A stretch of DNA of 64,000 nucleotides from Frigoribacterium sp. PhB116 (GTDB lineage Bacteria > Actinomycetota > Actinomycetes > Actinomycetales > Microbacteriaceae), in NCBI RefSeq assembly GCF_004364285.1, contig NZ_SOBE01000001.1, positions 806,001 to 870,000 of the forward strand. Reading direction: 5' to 3'. The translations under genes were made by a program, and so were the position numbers. The notes beneath the pieces are model-generated. The model saw only the letters and a program-made list of their open reading frames with translations. It made no database searches and was not told where the DNA came from. Position 1 is the first letter of the stretch. The number at the start of each line of letters is the position of its first letter. This document shows, in pieces, positions 52,183-61,069 of the stretch.

Positions 52183-53889
52183 TCAGAGCCGGAACGAGTA
52201 CCCGCCGGAGGCGCGGGTCGACGCCGCGAGCGCGGTCACGTGCCGGTCGTCGTTCACCTCGAGCGCCCGCAGCTGCCGCGCGACCTGCCGTGCGGACTGC
52301 TTGCAGAACCCGATCGCCAGGTGACGCTCGGCGTCGGCGTCGGCCCGCGCCTCCTCGAGGGCGACCGAGGCCCGCGACAGCACGGCCGTCTGCGCGTAGA
52401 TGCCGGACGCCGCGTCGGCGAGGCGTTTCTGTACGAGCTGGGCCTCCTGCACCCGCTTGCCGTGCTTGCGGAGGGCGCCCTCGGCCCGCTCGCGCAGCTG
52501 GGAGACCTGCTCGCCCACCTGGGCCGCGGCGCGCGCGAGCTGCGGGTGCACGCCCACCGGCCGCTCGGGCCTGATCCGACGCTGCACGCGACCTGCCACG
52601 TACGGCGCCAGCACGCCCATCGCCCGGCCGGGGTCGCCGATGCTGAGGGAGGCCACGTCGGGCAGCTCCTCGCTGAGGGCCTTGAGCCCGTTGAGGGCGA
52701 CGAAAGCGCGGAGGACGTCGTTCGCGCCCTCGAAGATCGGGAAGATGCGGAAGTCGCGCAGGGCCTTCGACAGCGGGTGCCCCTCCATGTACGCCTCGCC
52801 GCCGTGCAGCTGCACCGCGCGGTTGAGGGCGTACCAGCCGGTGTCGCTGGCGGTGACCTTCGTCATGGCCGACTCGAGCGCGAAGTCGGTGTCGCCGCGG
52901 TCGACGAGCCCGGTGGTGAGGTACGACATCGACTCGACGCCGTAGATCTGCTGCGTCATCCACGCGAGCTTGTCGCCGACCATCTCGAAGTCGGCGAGCG
53001 GCCTGCCGAACTGGTGACGCGCCTCCGTGTGCGTGAGGCTCAGCTCGAGGAACCGCTTCATGCCGCCCGCGATGGCCGTGCCCATCGACATGCGGCCGTT
53101 GTTCAGCGTGTTCACCGCGATGCGGAAGCCGTCGCCCGGCTCGCCGAGCAGGTTCTCGGCGGGCACCCGCACGTCCTTGAAGTGCACGCGCTGGAGGTGG
53201 TTGGCCTTGAGGCCGTGGGTCTCGAAGCGGGGGCCGGTGCTGAGCCCGTCCATGCCCTTCTCGACGATCAGGGCCACGTGCCCGAGGTCGCTCTGCGCGA
53301 AGACCGTGAGGACGTCCTTGTCGCCGTTGCCGATCCAGCGCTTCTCACCGTTCAGCAGCCAGCTGCCGTCGGCCTGCCGCTCGGCGCGGGTCTCGAGGGC
53401 GTAGGCGTCGCTGCCCACGTTCGGCTCGGTGAGGACGAAGGCCGCGAGCTTCCGTCCGCTCGCCAGGTCGGGCAGCCAGCGGGCCTTCTGGTCGTCCGTG
53501 CCGAAGAGGTGCAGCGGCTTCGTGCCGATCGACTGGTGCACGCCCATCACGGTGGCGAGGGTGCCGTCGACCCGGCCGAACTCCTCGTAGACGCGGCAGT
53601 AGGCGCTCTGGCTCAGCCCCAGCCCGCCGTACTCCTCGGAGACGAACAGGCCCATCAGACCCCGCTCGCCGAGGGCCCGCACCGTGTCGTCACCGATCCA
53701 GCCCTCGCGCTCGGCCCGCAGCGGGTCGTAGTCGGCCAGCACCTCGCGGGCCGACGCCGAGACCGTCTCGACCCTGGCGGCCTCGGCCGTGGTCATGTGC
53801 GGGTACGGGAACGCCAGCTCGGACGCGATCCGCCCCGCGAAGAGCGACTTGGTGAACGAGGGCCTGACAGTACGATCGACGCTGGTCAT
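52183..53889 (-). CDS. Acyl-CoA dehydrogenase (VLCAD-like, extended)
   Basis: 568 residues: an acyl-CoA dehydrogenase core of about 380 plus a C-terminal helical domain of about 170, as in VLCAD/ACAD9. FVLTEPNVGSDAYAL, GEKRWIGNGDKDVLTVFA, RRPLADF-type QFGRPLADFEMV and the catalytic Glu in FRIFPIFEGANDVLRAF are present. FAD-dependent first step of beta-oxidation; chain length unknown. ATG 53889 chosen over GTG 53925. Confidence 0.9.
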   Translation of the reverse strand: MTSVDRTVRPSFTKSLFAGRIASELAFPYPHMTTAEAARVETVSASAREVLADYDPLRAEREGWIGDDTVRALGERGLMGLFVSEEYGGLGLSQSAYCRVYEEFGRVDGTLATVMGVHQSIGTKPLHLFGTDDQKARWLPDLASGRKLAAFVLTEPNVGSDAYALETRAERQADGSWLLNGEKRWIGNGDKDVLTVFAQSDLGHVALIVEKGMDGLSTGPRFETHGLKANHLQRVHFKDVRVPAENLLGEPGDGFRIAVNTLNNGRMSMGTAIAGGMKRFLELSLTHTEARHQFGRPLADFEMVGDKLAWMTQQIYGVESMSYLTTGLVDRGDTDFALESAMTKVTASDTGWYALNRAVQLHGGEAYMEGHPLSKALRDFRIFPIFEGANDVLRAFVALNGLKALSEELPDVASLSIGDPGRAMGVLAPYVAGRVQRRIRPERPVGVHPQLARAAAQVGEQVSQLRERAEGALRKHGKRVQEAQLVQKRLADAASGIYAQTAVLSRASVALEEARADADAERHLAIGFCKQSARQVARQLRALEVNDDRHVTALAASTRASGGYSFRL

Positions 53890-54008
53890 GGGGGCGATCG
53901 TGCCCGCAGGGGTGCCGGCCGACAACTCGCTTGTGCGGGTCCCACGACCGGTCGCGCGCCTCCTCGGGGCCGCGTTGTCGACTTGCTCGAACGGCTGCGG
54001 CGATGGAC

Positions 54009-54020
54009 CAGGATGGGGTC
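54009..54020 (+). promoter_or_regulatory. rsmD leaderless-type promoter (-10 CAGGAT)
   Basis: CAGGAT at 54009-54014 then six bases and GTG 54021. First base departs from TANNNT. Confidence 0.35.
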
Positions 54021-54590
54021 GTGTCCCGCATCATCTCCGGCTTCGCCGACAACCTGACCCTGGCCGTGCCGAAGACGGGCACACGACCCACGAGCGACCG
54101 GGTGCGCGAGGCGCTGTTCTCGTCGCTCGACGCGCGCGACGAGATCACCGGGCGCCGCGTGCTCGACCTCTACGCCGGCACCGGTGGGCTCGGGCTCGAG
54201 GCCGCGTCGCGGGGGGCCGCCTCGGTCGTGCTCGTCGAGAAGGCGCCGGCCGCCGCGAAGGCACTGCGGAAGAACGTCGACGCCGTCGTGGGCCGGGCAC
54301 CCGCCGGGAAGGCACCCCGGGTCGACGTCGTCGCCCAGCCGGTCCGGTCGTACCTGAGCGGCGGCGCCGCCCTCGTCGACCTGGTCTTCTTCGACCCGCC
54401 CTACGAGCTGTCGGCGGCCGAGCTCGCGGCCGACCTCGCGGCGCTGCTCCCGTCGCTGGCCGAGGAGGCGCTGGTCGTCGTCGAGCGCGCCTCCCGTGAC
54501 GGGGAGCCCGGCTGGCCCGACGGGCTCACGCTCGACGCCCGCAAGTCGTACGGCGACACGACGGTCTGGTTCGCGACGCGCGACGCCTGA
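54021..54590 (+). CDS. rsmD: 16S rRNA (guanine966-N2)-methyltransferase RsmD
   Basis: 189 residues. MSRIISG start is family-typical, supporting GTG 54021 over ATG 54003. SAM site RVLDLYAGTGGLGLEAASRG and catalytic DLVFFDPPYEL are intact; RPTSDRVREALFSSL is diagnostic. In many genomes it lies near coaD and recG, as here. Confidence 0.94.
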   Translation: MSRIISGFADNLTLAVPKTGTRPTSDRVREALFSSLDARDEITGRRVLDLYAGTGGLGLEAASRGAASVVLVEKAPAAAKALRKNVDAVVGRAPAGKAPRVDVVAQPVRSYLSGGAALVDLVFFDPPYELSAAELAADLAALLPSLAEEALVVVERASRDGEPGWPDGLTLDARKSYGDTTVWFATRDA

Positions 54591-54635
54591 TGCCTGACGC
54601 CTGAGGCCGGACGCCCGAGCAGCGGCGGGAGCAGG

Positions 54636-55694
54636 TCAGCCCTGCTGGCCGGTCCAGAGGCGGTAGGGATCCCAGCCGCCGGGCTCGCCGAGGTCGCGGC
54701 CGTCGACGGCGACGCGGGGGGCGCCTCCTGCGAGGTCCCGCACCGTGCCGAGCCGGCGGAAGCCGCCGGGCAGGTCCGCGTCGGCCGGGAACGTCGCGAG
54801 CAGGGAGTGGTCCTCTCCCCCGGCCAGGGCGGCGTGCGGGTCGGCTCCCAGGGCCGCGGACTCGAGGTCGAGCACGATGCCGGAGGCGCGGGCCAGCCGG
54901 GAGGCGTCGAGCGCGAGGCCGTCGGACAGGTCGAGCATCGCCGTCGCCCCCGCGAGGGCAGCGGCAGGCCCGTCGGCGATCGGCGGGGTGGGCGCCAGCT
55001 GCCACCCGACGTCGGCGTCGCGGTCGCGCACCTCACGGGCGAGGGCGGCGTCGGGGACGCCGTCGTGGTCGACGCCGAGGCGGAAGAGCAGATCGAGTCC
55101 TCGGGCGGCCCGGCCGAGCGGACCGGACACGGCGACCACGTCGCCGACGCGGGCACCGTCGCGCCGGACCGGGTCGTGCCCGCCGAGGTCGCCGAACGCC
55201 GTGACCGCCACGGTGAAGACCGCGGAGACGGAGAGGTCGCCGCCGACGACGCCGCAGCCGGGCGCCATGGCCGCACAGGCGTCACGGAGGCCGTCGGCCA
55301 GGCCCTCCAGGTCGGCCACGGGAGTGTCTCCGGGGACGGCCAGCGCGACCACGAGGGCGGTGGGCCGGGCGCCCATGGCCGCCACGTCGGAGAGGTTCGA
55401 GGCCGCGGCCTTCCAGCCGAGGTCGTGCGGCGTCGACCAGGCACGCCGGAAGTCGGGACCGTGCACCATGAGGTCGGTCGTCACGACGAAGCGGCCGTCG
55501 AGCGCGGCGACGACGGCGGCGTCGTCGCCCGGGCCGAGCTGCGTGTCGAGACCGCGGGGCAGGCGGGGCAGGATGCGCGCGAGGGTGGCCAGCTCGCCGA
55601 CGGCCTCGACGGTGTCGGCGTTGTCGGCAGCGGCGGCGGTGTCTGCAGCGTCGGCGGTGTCGGCAGCGTCGAGAGACCTGGAGGATCGTTCCAT
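54636..55694 (-). CDS. thiL: Thiamine-monophosphate kinase
   Basis: 352 residues. LGPGDDAAVVAA, TTDLMVHGPDFRRAW, GWKAAASNLSDVAAMGARP and GGEDHSLLATFP are ThiL motifs. Makes thiamine diphosphate. The first 30 residues are an Ala/Asp/Thr repeat tail (DAADTADAADTAAAADNAD). ATG 55694 sits seven bases after a TACCGT box. Confidence 0.94.
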   Translation of the reverse strand: MERSSRSLDAADTADAADTAAAADNADTVEAVGELATLARILPRLPRGLDTQLGPGDDAAVVAALDGRFVVTTDLMVHGPDFRRAWSTPHDLGWKAAASNLSDVAAMGARPTALVVALAVPGDTPVADLEGLADGLRDACAAMAPGCGVVGGDLSVSAVFTVAVTAFGDLGGHDPVRRDGARVGDVVAVSGPLGRAARGLDLLFRLGVDHDGVPDAALAREVRDRDADVGWQLAPTPPIADGPAAALAGATAMLDLSDGLALDASRLARASGIVLDLESAALGADPHAALAGGEDHSLLATFPADADLPGGFRRLGTVRDLAGGAPRVAVDGRDLGEPGGWDPYRLWTGQQG

Positions 55695-55701
55695 GGGGTC
55701 G

Positions 55702-55711
55702 ACGGTAGCCT
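55702..55711. promoter_or_regulatory. Overlapping divergent leaderless promoters of thiL and DUF3515
   Basis: In ACGGTAGCCT, TAGCCT (55706-55711, plus) is seven bases before the DUF3515 ATG at 55719, and TACCGT (55707-55702, minus) is seven bases before the thiL ATG at 55694. The two -10 boxes share the central TA. Confidence 0.6.
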
Positions 55712-55718
55712 GGCCGGG

Positions 55719-56291
55719 ATGTCCGCTCCGTCCCGCCGCCTCCTGCGCCCCTCCCTCGTCGTCGCGCTCGGCGTCGTCGCCGCGTCGATCTTGTCGGGAT
55801 GCACGGCCGCCGTGCCGATGCAGTCGGCCGACGGCGCGAACGACCCTGCCTGCGCCGACGTCGTCGTGCACCTGCCCGAGACTGTCGGGCCGGACTCCGA
55901 CCCTCAGCAGCGGCGGGAGACCGACGCGCAGGGGACGGGAGCCTGGGGCACGCCCTCGACGGTGCTGCTGCGCTGCGGCGTCGAGTCCCCCGCGGTCTCC
56001 GATCTGCCGTGCAACCCCATCCAGGGCGTCGACTGGCTGTCGGACGACGGCCCGGAGGACGGCGACACCTTCACGTTCACGACCTACGGGCGCACGCCCG
56101 CCGTGCAGGTCGTCGTGAGCGCCGAGGTCGGCAGCACGGCCCTCTTCGACCTCGCCGACGCCGTCGGCTACCTGCCCGAGGACGGCCGCGGCTGCGTCGG
56201 CGTCGAGGACCTGCCGAGCGTCGGCGACCCGGCCGACAACTCGACCGACGTGCCGTCGACCGACGTGCCGTCGGAGACGCCCGCTCCCTGA
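55719..56291 (+). CDS. DUF3515 lipoprotein
   Basis: 190 residues. Signal peptide with lipobox ILSGC (Cys28), then the DUF3515 domain with VVVHLPETVG, STVLLRCGVESP and the paired Cys loops DLPCNPIQGVDWLS and DGRGCVGVEDLP. A Ser/Thr/Pro tail ends it. Usually found next to thiL or ddl in actinobacteria; function unknown. Confidence 0.92.
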   Translation: MSAPSRRLLRPSLVVALGVVAASILSGCTAAVPMQSADGANDPACADVVVHLPETVGPDSDPQQRRETDAQGTGAWGTPSTVLLRCGVESPAVSDLPCNPIQGVDWLSDDGPEDGDTFTFTTYGRTPAVQVVVSAEVGSTALFDLADAVGYLPEDGRGCVGVEDLPSVGDPADNSTDVPSTDVPSETPAP

Positions 56292-56360
56292 GCCGGCCCA
56301 CGGCCCAGCCGCCTCGCTCGCCATCCGGCCGCTGGTCCGTCGCCCCGGCGAGCAGCCACT

Positions 56361-56426
56361 ACTGCACCGGCTTTCGTACACTGCACCGGGTCTAGACGCG
56401 GTGCAGTGTACGAAACCCGGTGCAGT
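56361..56426. repeat. Large nested inverted repeat between DUF3515 and ddl
   Basis: Two 28-base arms (56361-56388, 56399-56426) pair with a single mismatch around a 10-base loop. Each arm contains two copies of ACTGCACCGG or its complement, giving four motif copies separated by TTTCGTAC-type spacers. It lies between two convergent genes and may terminate both, but is far longer and less GC-rich than the other terminators here. Confidence 0.9.
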
Positions 56427-56486
56427 GCGGGGACCCGGTACGGCGTACGCCGCAGGGCGCTCCGGCGCGGGCGACGAACGGCCCGC

Positions 56487-57635
56487 TCAGCGGTCGGTCG
56501 CGAGCCCCAGCTCGACGAGCTCGGTGATGAGCTCGGGGTAGCTCAGGCCGCTCGCGAGCCAGCAGGCCGGGAACATCGAGATCGGCGTGAAGCCGGGCAT
56601 CGTGTTGACCTCGTTGACGACCCAGCCCTCGTCGGTGAGGAAGAAGTCGACGCGGGCGAGCCCGGTGCCGTCGATCGACTCGAAGGCGAGGGCGGCGAGC
56701 CGCTGCATCTCGGCCAGCTCGTCGTCCGACAGGGGCGCCGGGCACAGCAGGTCGGCGCCCGCCCCGCCCAGGTACTTCGACTCGAAGTCGTAGAAGGTCT
56801 CGTCGCTGAGCACGATCTCGCCGGCGACCGAGGTGCGCGGGGCCCCGCCGTCGCGACCGCCGAGCACCGCGCACTCGATCTCCCGACCGACGACGCCCGC
56901 CTCGACGAGCACCTTGTGGTCCTCGGCGAGGCCGACCTGCATGGCGGCGGCCAGCTGGTCCGGGCGGTCGACCCGCGAGACGCCGACGCTCGAGCCGGCG
57001 CGGGCGGGCTTGACGAAGAGGGGGAAGCCGAGCGAGGCGACCTCGGCGGCCACCGCCTCCGGGGCGTTCGTCCACTCGGTCCGTCGCACCGTGCGCCACG
57101 GCGCGACGGCGATGCCGGCCTGCTGCAGCACGGTCTTCGTGAAGTGCTTGTCCATGCCGACGGCCGACGCGAGCAGGCCCGCGCCGACGTAGGGCAGCCC
57201 GACCAGCTCGAGCAGGCCCTGCACGGTGCCGTCCTCGCCGAACCGGCCGTGCAGGATGGGGAACACGACGTCGACGTCGCCCAGCAGGTGGACCCCGCCG
57301 TCGGGCTCGACGACGCTCAGCCCCCGGCTCGCGGCGGTCTCGGGCCAGCGCACCCGGGTGCCGTTGTCGCGCACCTCCGGCAGCGACTCGGCGTCGAGGG
57401 CGAAGAGGGCCGCGTCGTCGGGCTGCAGCGTGAAGGCGCCCTCCCGGGTGATGCCGACGGGCACCACCTCGAAGCGGTCGCGGTCGATCGCGGCGAGCAC
57501 GCCCCCGGCCGTGGCGCAGCTGATCGAGTGCTCGCTCGATCGGCCGCCGAACAAGACGACGACGGTCTGCTTCTCGACGCTCGCCGGGACTCCGGTCGCA
57601 GGGGCTCCGGTCGTGGCGGGAGTGGTGGTGGTCAT
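56487..57635 (-). CDS. ddl: D-alanine--D-alanine ligase
   Basis: 382 residues. VVVLFGGRSSEHSIS, VFPILHGRFGEDGTVQGLLE, PLFVKPARAGSSVGVSRV, and VNEVNTMPGFTPISMFP are ATP-grasp Ddl motifs. Makes the D-Ala-D-Ala of peptidoglycan. Separated from gpsA by a terminator, so it needs its own promoter in 57636-57680. Confidence 0.95.
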   Translation of the reverse strand: MTTTTPATTGAPATGVPASVEKQTVVVLFGGRSSEHSISCATAGGVLAAIDRDRFEVVPVGITREGAFTLQPDDAALFALDAESLPEVRDNGTRVRWPETAASRGLSVVEPDGGVHLLGDVDVVFPILHGRFGEDGTVQGLLELVGLPYVGAGLLASAVGMDKHFTKTVLQQAGIAVAPWRTVRRTEWTNAPEAVAAEVASLGFPLFVKPARAGSSVGVSRVDRPDQLAAAMQVGLAEDHKVLVEAGVVGREIECAVLGGRDGGAPRTSVAGEIVLSDETFYDFESKYLGGAGADLLCPAPLSDDELAEMQRLAALAFESIDGTGLARVDFFLTDEGWVVNEVNTMPGFTPISMFPACWLASGLSYPELITELVELGLATDR

Positions 57636-57680
57636 CGAGGGGCCCTTCGGGTGGTTCGGCGCCGCCAGCCCGCGTGAGCA

Positions 57681-57727
57681 GGCAGGAGGCGCGGGTCGCG
57701 TCCGTGACGGACGCCGCGCCTCCTGCC
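57681..57727 (-). terminator. Terminator after gpsA
   Basis: Perfect 14-base outer arms GGCAGGAGGCGCGG and complement with an inner CGTCCG/CGGACG stem, one base past the gpsA stop. Confidence 0.85.
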
Positions 57728-57728
57728 G

Positions 57729-58883
57729 CTACTCGCCCTGGGGCTCGTCGGTCTCGGTCAGGTGCGGCGCGATGTTCCGCGGGTCGAGCGTACCGGCGAG
57801 CACCTCGGCGACCTGCTGCACGATGGGCATGTCGACCCCTCGCGAGCGAGCCAGCTCGAGGATCGGCGCGACGGAGCTCAGCCCCTCGGCCGTCTGGTTC
57901 ATCTGCCGGACGACGTCGCCGAAGGCGTAGCCCTGGCCGAGGAGGCGGCCGGCCGTGTTGTTCCGCGAGAGCGGCGACTCGCACGTCGCGATGAGGTCGC
58001 CGAGGCCCGCGAGCCCCGCGAGCGTCTCGGCCTTGGCCCCGAACGAGACGGCGAACGAGGTCATCTCGGCCAAGCCGCGGGTGATGATCGACGCCTTCGT
58101 GTTCTCGCCGTAGCCGACCCCGTCGACGATGCCGATGGCGACCGCGATGAGGTTCTTGAGGACCCCGCCGAACTCGGTGCCGATCACGTCGGTGTTCACG
58201 AACGAGCGGAAGTACGGGTTGGTCGCGGTGGCGGCGACGAGCGTCGCGGTCTCGAGGCTCTGCGACGAGACCACGGCGGCGGTCGGCTGGCGCTTCGCGA
58301 TCTCGAGGGCGAGGTTCGGGCCGGACGCGACGGCGATCAGGTCGGGGTCGATGCCGAGTTCCTGCTCGATGACCTGGCTCATGCGCAGGCCGGTCGCCTT
58401 CTCGACGCCCTTCATGAGGCTGACCACCGGGACGCCGCGCGGGACGAGCTCGCGCACCGCGGCGAGGTTGTCGCGGAGGGTCTGGCTGGGCACCGAGAGG
58501 TAGACCTGCTCGGCGCCGCGGAGCGCCGCGGCCACGTCCGGCGTCGCCACGAGGGTGCGGGGCAGGTTGATGCCCGGGAGGTAGTCGCTGTTGCGCTTGC
58601 TCTCGGTGATCTCACGCGCGACCTCGGGACGTCGGGCCCAGAGGGTGACGTCGGCCCCGCCCTCGGCGAGGACCTTGGCGAACGTGGTGCCCCAGCTGCC
58701 GGAGCCCAGGACGGCCACCGTGCGGGGCACGGCGCTGCGCATCACGACCGAGATCGCCTCCGTGGTGACGGCGCCCTCCCCGAGGGCCCCGATGGCGTCC
58801 TCCCTCGTCCCGGCGCCTCGACCGCCGTCGCCGGTCACGTCGCGGTTGCTGTCGTCACGGCTGCTCTCGTCACGGCTGCTCAA
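57729..58883 (-). CDS. gpsA: Glycerol-3-phosphate dehydrogenase [NAD(P)+]
   Basis: 384 residues; typical is about 335. AVLGSGSWGTTFAKVLAEGG (NAD site), VASGPNLALEIAKRQPTA, and VLKNLIAVAIGIVDGVGYGE are family motifs. Makes sn-glycerol-3-phosphate for phospholipids. TTG 58883 is favoured by AAGGAG upstream and a 14-base overlap with plsC, but GTG 58838 or ATG 58742 would remove a low-complexity Ser/Arg/Asp tail. Confidence 0.93.
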   Translation of the reverse strand: MSSRDESSRDDSNRDVTGDGGRGAGTREDAIGALGEGAVTTEAISVVMRSAVPRTVAVLGSGSWGTTFAKVLAEGGADVTLWARRPEVAREITESKRNSDYLPGINLPRTLVATPDVAAALRGAEQVYLSVPSQTLRDNLAAVRELVPRGVPVVSLMKGVEKATGLRMSQVIEQELGIDPDLIAVASGPNLALEIAKRQPTAAVVSSQSLETATLVAATATNPYFRSFVNTDVIGTEFGGVLKNLIAVAIGIVDGVGYGENTKASIITRGLAEMTSFAVSFGAKAETLAGLAGLGDLIATCESPLSRNNTAGRLLGQGYAFGDVVRQMNQTAEGLSSVAPILELARSRGVDMPIVQQVAEVLAGTLDPRNIAPHLTETDEPQGE

Positions 58884-59694
58884 AGCGTCCGGTCTCCTTC
58901 TGGTGCTTCGTGTGCGGGTCCCACGGCTCGGCGGGCGCTTCCTCGTCGCGGAGGCTGGCCAGCAGCTCGGTGATGCGCTGCATGACGAGGGCCGTGGCCT
59001 CGGTGTAGGCGGCCTGGTCGAGGTGGCGGCCCCGCCACGGCGACAGGTCGACGGGGTCGCCGATCGCGGCCACGATGCGCTTCCGCGGGAACAGGCTGAT
59101 CTTCGCCGAGTAGCGGCCCATCACGTGCTGGCTGCCCCAGTGGGCCATCGGGATGAGCGGCACCCCCGCCTGGAGGGCGAGCCGGACGGCACCGCTCTTG
59201 CCCTTCATGGGCCACAGGTCGGGATCGCGCGTGAGCGTGCCCTCGGGGTAGATGATCACTCCCCCGCCGCTGGTCGCCAGGGCACGCCCGGCCTGCAGGG
59301 GGTCGCTGTCGTGCGTCCGGCCGCCGCGCTCGACGGGCACGTGGCCCATGGCGCGCATCAGCGAGCCGAACACGGGCACGCGGAAGAGCGACGCCTTGGC
59401 CAGGAACCGCGGCACGCGTCCGAGGGTCCACATCAGCCGCGCCACGACGACGGGGTCGATGTTCGTGTAGTGGTTCGGCGCGAGCACGAAGGCCCCCTCG
59501 GCCGGGAGCTTCTCGGCGCCGCGCACCTCGATGCGGGCGAGCCGGTCGAAGAGCGGCGCGCCGACGGCGGCGACGCCCCGGAACACAGCGCTCTTCTCCT
59601 TGCCGCGGCCGAAGCGGCCGACCTGGCGAGGCGTCTGGACGAGGGGCGCGTCGACCCCGCCGGCCGGCGGGGTCGGCGAGGAGGCGTCGCTCAC
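58870..59694 (-). CDS. plsC: 1-acyl-sn-glycerol-3-phosphate acyltransferase
   Basis: 274 residues. Acyltransferase motifs VLAPNHYTNIDPVVVARL (NHx4D), ERGGRTHDSDPLQ, and IIYPEGTLTRDPDL (PEGT). Makes phosphatidic acid, the substrate of CdsA in this window. Between murA and gpsA, same strand. Confidence 0.93.
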   Translation of the reverse strand: MSDASSPTPPAGGVDAPLVQTPRQVGRFGRGKEKSAVFRGVAAVGAPLFDRLARIEVRGAEKLPAEGAFVLAPNHYTNIDPVVVARLMWTLGRVPRFLAKASLFRVPVFGSLMRAMGHVPVERGGRTHDSDPLQAGRALATSGGGVIIYPEGTLTRDPDLWPMKGKSGAVRLALQAGVPLIPMAHWGSQHVMGRYSAKISLFPRKRIVAAIGDPVDLSPWRGRHLDQAAYTEATALVMQRITELLASLRDEEAPAEPWDPHTKHQKETGRFEQP

Positions 59695-59701
59695 GTCGCG
59701 A

Positions 59702-61069
59702 TCAGCCCTGGAAGTCGAAGTCGGCGCCCAGCTTGCGCAGCTTCGCGATGAAGTGCTCGTAGCCGCGGCTGATGATGCCGACGTTGCTGATCTTCGACTC
59801 GCCCTCGGCCGTCAGCGCGGCGATGAGGTGGCTGAAGCCGCCGCGCAGGTCGGGGACGCGGATGTCGGCGCCGTGCAGCGCGGTCGGGCCGTTGATGACG
59901 GCCGCCTGCTCGAACTCGCGACGGGCGACGCGACGGTCGTGGCCGGGCAGGCCCTCCTTGTGGACCGTGATGTCGGCGCCCATGTCGTTCAGCGCCTCGG
60001 TGAACTGGAAGCGGTTCTCGTAGACCGTCTCGTGCACGATCGAGGTGCCCTGCGCCTGGGTGAGCGCGACGATGAGCGGCTGCTGCCAGTCGGTCATGAA
60101 GCCGGGGTGCACGTCGGTCTCGACGACGACGGGCTTGAGCTCGCCGCCGGGGTGGAAGAAGCGGATGCCGTCCTCGTGGACGTCGAAGTCGCCGCCGACC
60201 TTGCGGAAGACGTTGAGGAACGTCATCAGGTCTTTCTGGTCGGCGCCCTCGACGAAGATGTCGCCCTTGGTCGCCAGCGCGGCGCTCGCCCAGCTGGCGG
60301 CCTCGTTGCGGTCGTTGATGGCCCGGTGCGTGTAGCCGCGGAGCGTCTTCACGCCCTCGATGAAGATGACGCGGTTCGGCTCGACCGAGACGATGGCGCC
60401 CATCTTCTGCAGGATGGCGATGAGGTCCATGATCTCGGGCTCGATCGCCGCGTTGCGGAGCTCGGTGACGCCGTCGGCGAGCACGGCCGTGAGCAGGACC
60501 TGCTCGGTCGCGCCGACGCTCGGGTAGGGCAGCTCGATGTTCGCGCCCTTGAGCCCGTCGGGCGCGGTGAGGTGGATGCCGTTGTACGACTTGTCGACCA
60601 CCGCGCCGAAGGCACGGAGCGCGTCGAGGTGGAAGTCGATGGGACGGTCGCCGATGCGGCAGCCGCCGAGGTCGGGGATGAACGCTTCGCCCAGCCGGTG
60701 CAGCAACGGGCCGCAGAACAGGATCGGGATGCGGCTCGAGCCCGCGTGCGCGTCGATCTCGGCGAAGTGCGCCGACTCGACGTTGGCCGGGTCGAGGATC
60801 ATCTCGCCGCGGGCCGGGTCGGTGATGCGGACGCCGTGCACCGACAGCAGGCCGCGGACGACGTTGACGTCGCTGATGTCCGGGACGTCGCGCAGGATGC
60901 TCGGGGTGTCGCCGAGCAACGCGGCGACCATCGCCTTCGTGGCGAGGTTCTTCGCCCCGCGCACCTCGATGCGACCGATCAGCGGCTTGCCGCCGCGGAT
61001 GACGATCTCATCGGACTTCAGGCCGACACGGGCCCCTGCAGCTGCTGCGTCTTGGACGAGAGAGTTCAC
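59702..61069 (-). CDS. murA: UDP-N-acetylglucosamine 1-carboxyvinyltransferase
   Basis: 455 residues. RIEVRGAKNLATK carries the conserved Lys, DLGGCRIGDRPIDFHLDAL the active-site Cys loop, and YENRFQFTEALNDMGADI the C-terminal motif. First committed step of peptidoglycan synthesis. GTG 61069 directly follows the leuD TAA. Confidence 0.95.
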   Translation of the reverse strand: MNSLVQDAAAAGARVGLKSDEIVIRGGKPLIGRIEVRGAKNLATKAMVAALLGDTPSILRDVPDISDVNVVRGLLSVHGVRITDPARGEMILDPANVESAHFAEIDAHAGSSRIPILFCGPLLHRLGEAFIPDLGGCRIGDRPIDFHLDALRAFGAVVDKSYNGIHLTAPDGLKGANIELPYPSVGATEQVLLTAVLADGVTELRNAAIEPEIMDLIAILQKMGAIVSVEPNRVIFIEGVKTLRGYTHRAINDRNEAASWASAALATKGDIFVEGADQKDLMTFLNVFRKVGGDFDVHEDGIRFFHPGGELKPVVVETDVHPGFMTDWQQPLIVALTQAQGTSIVHETVYENRFQFTEALNDMGADITVHKEGLPGHDRRVARREFEQAAVINGPTALHGADIRVPDLRGGFSHLIAALTAEGESKISNVGIISRGYEHFIAKLRKLGADFDFQG

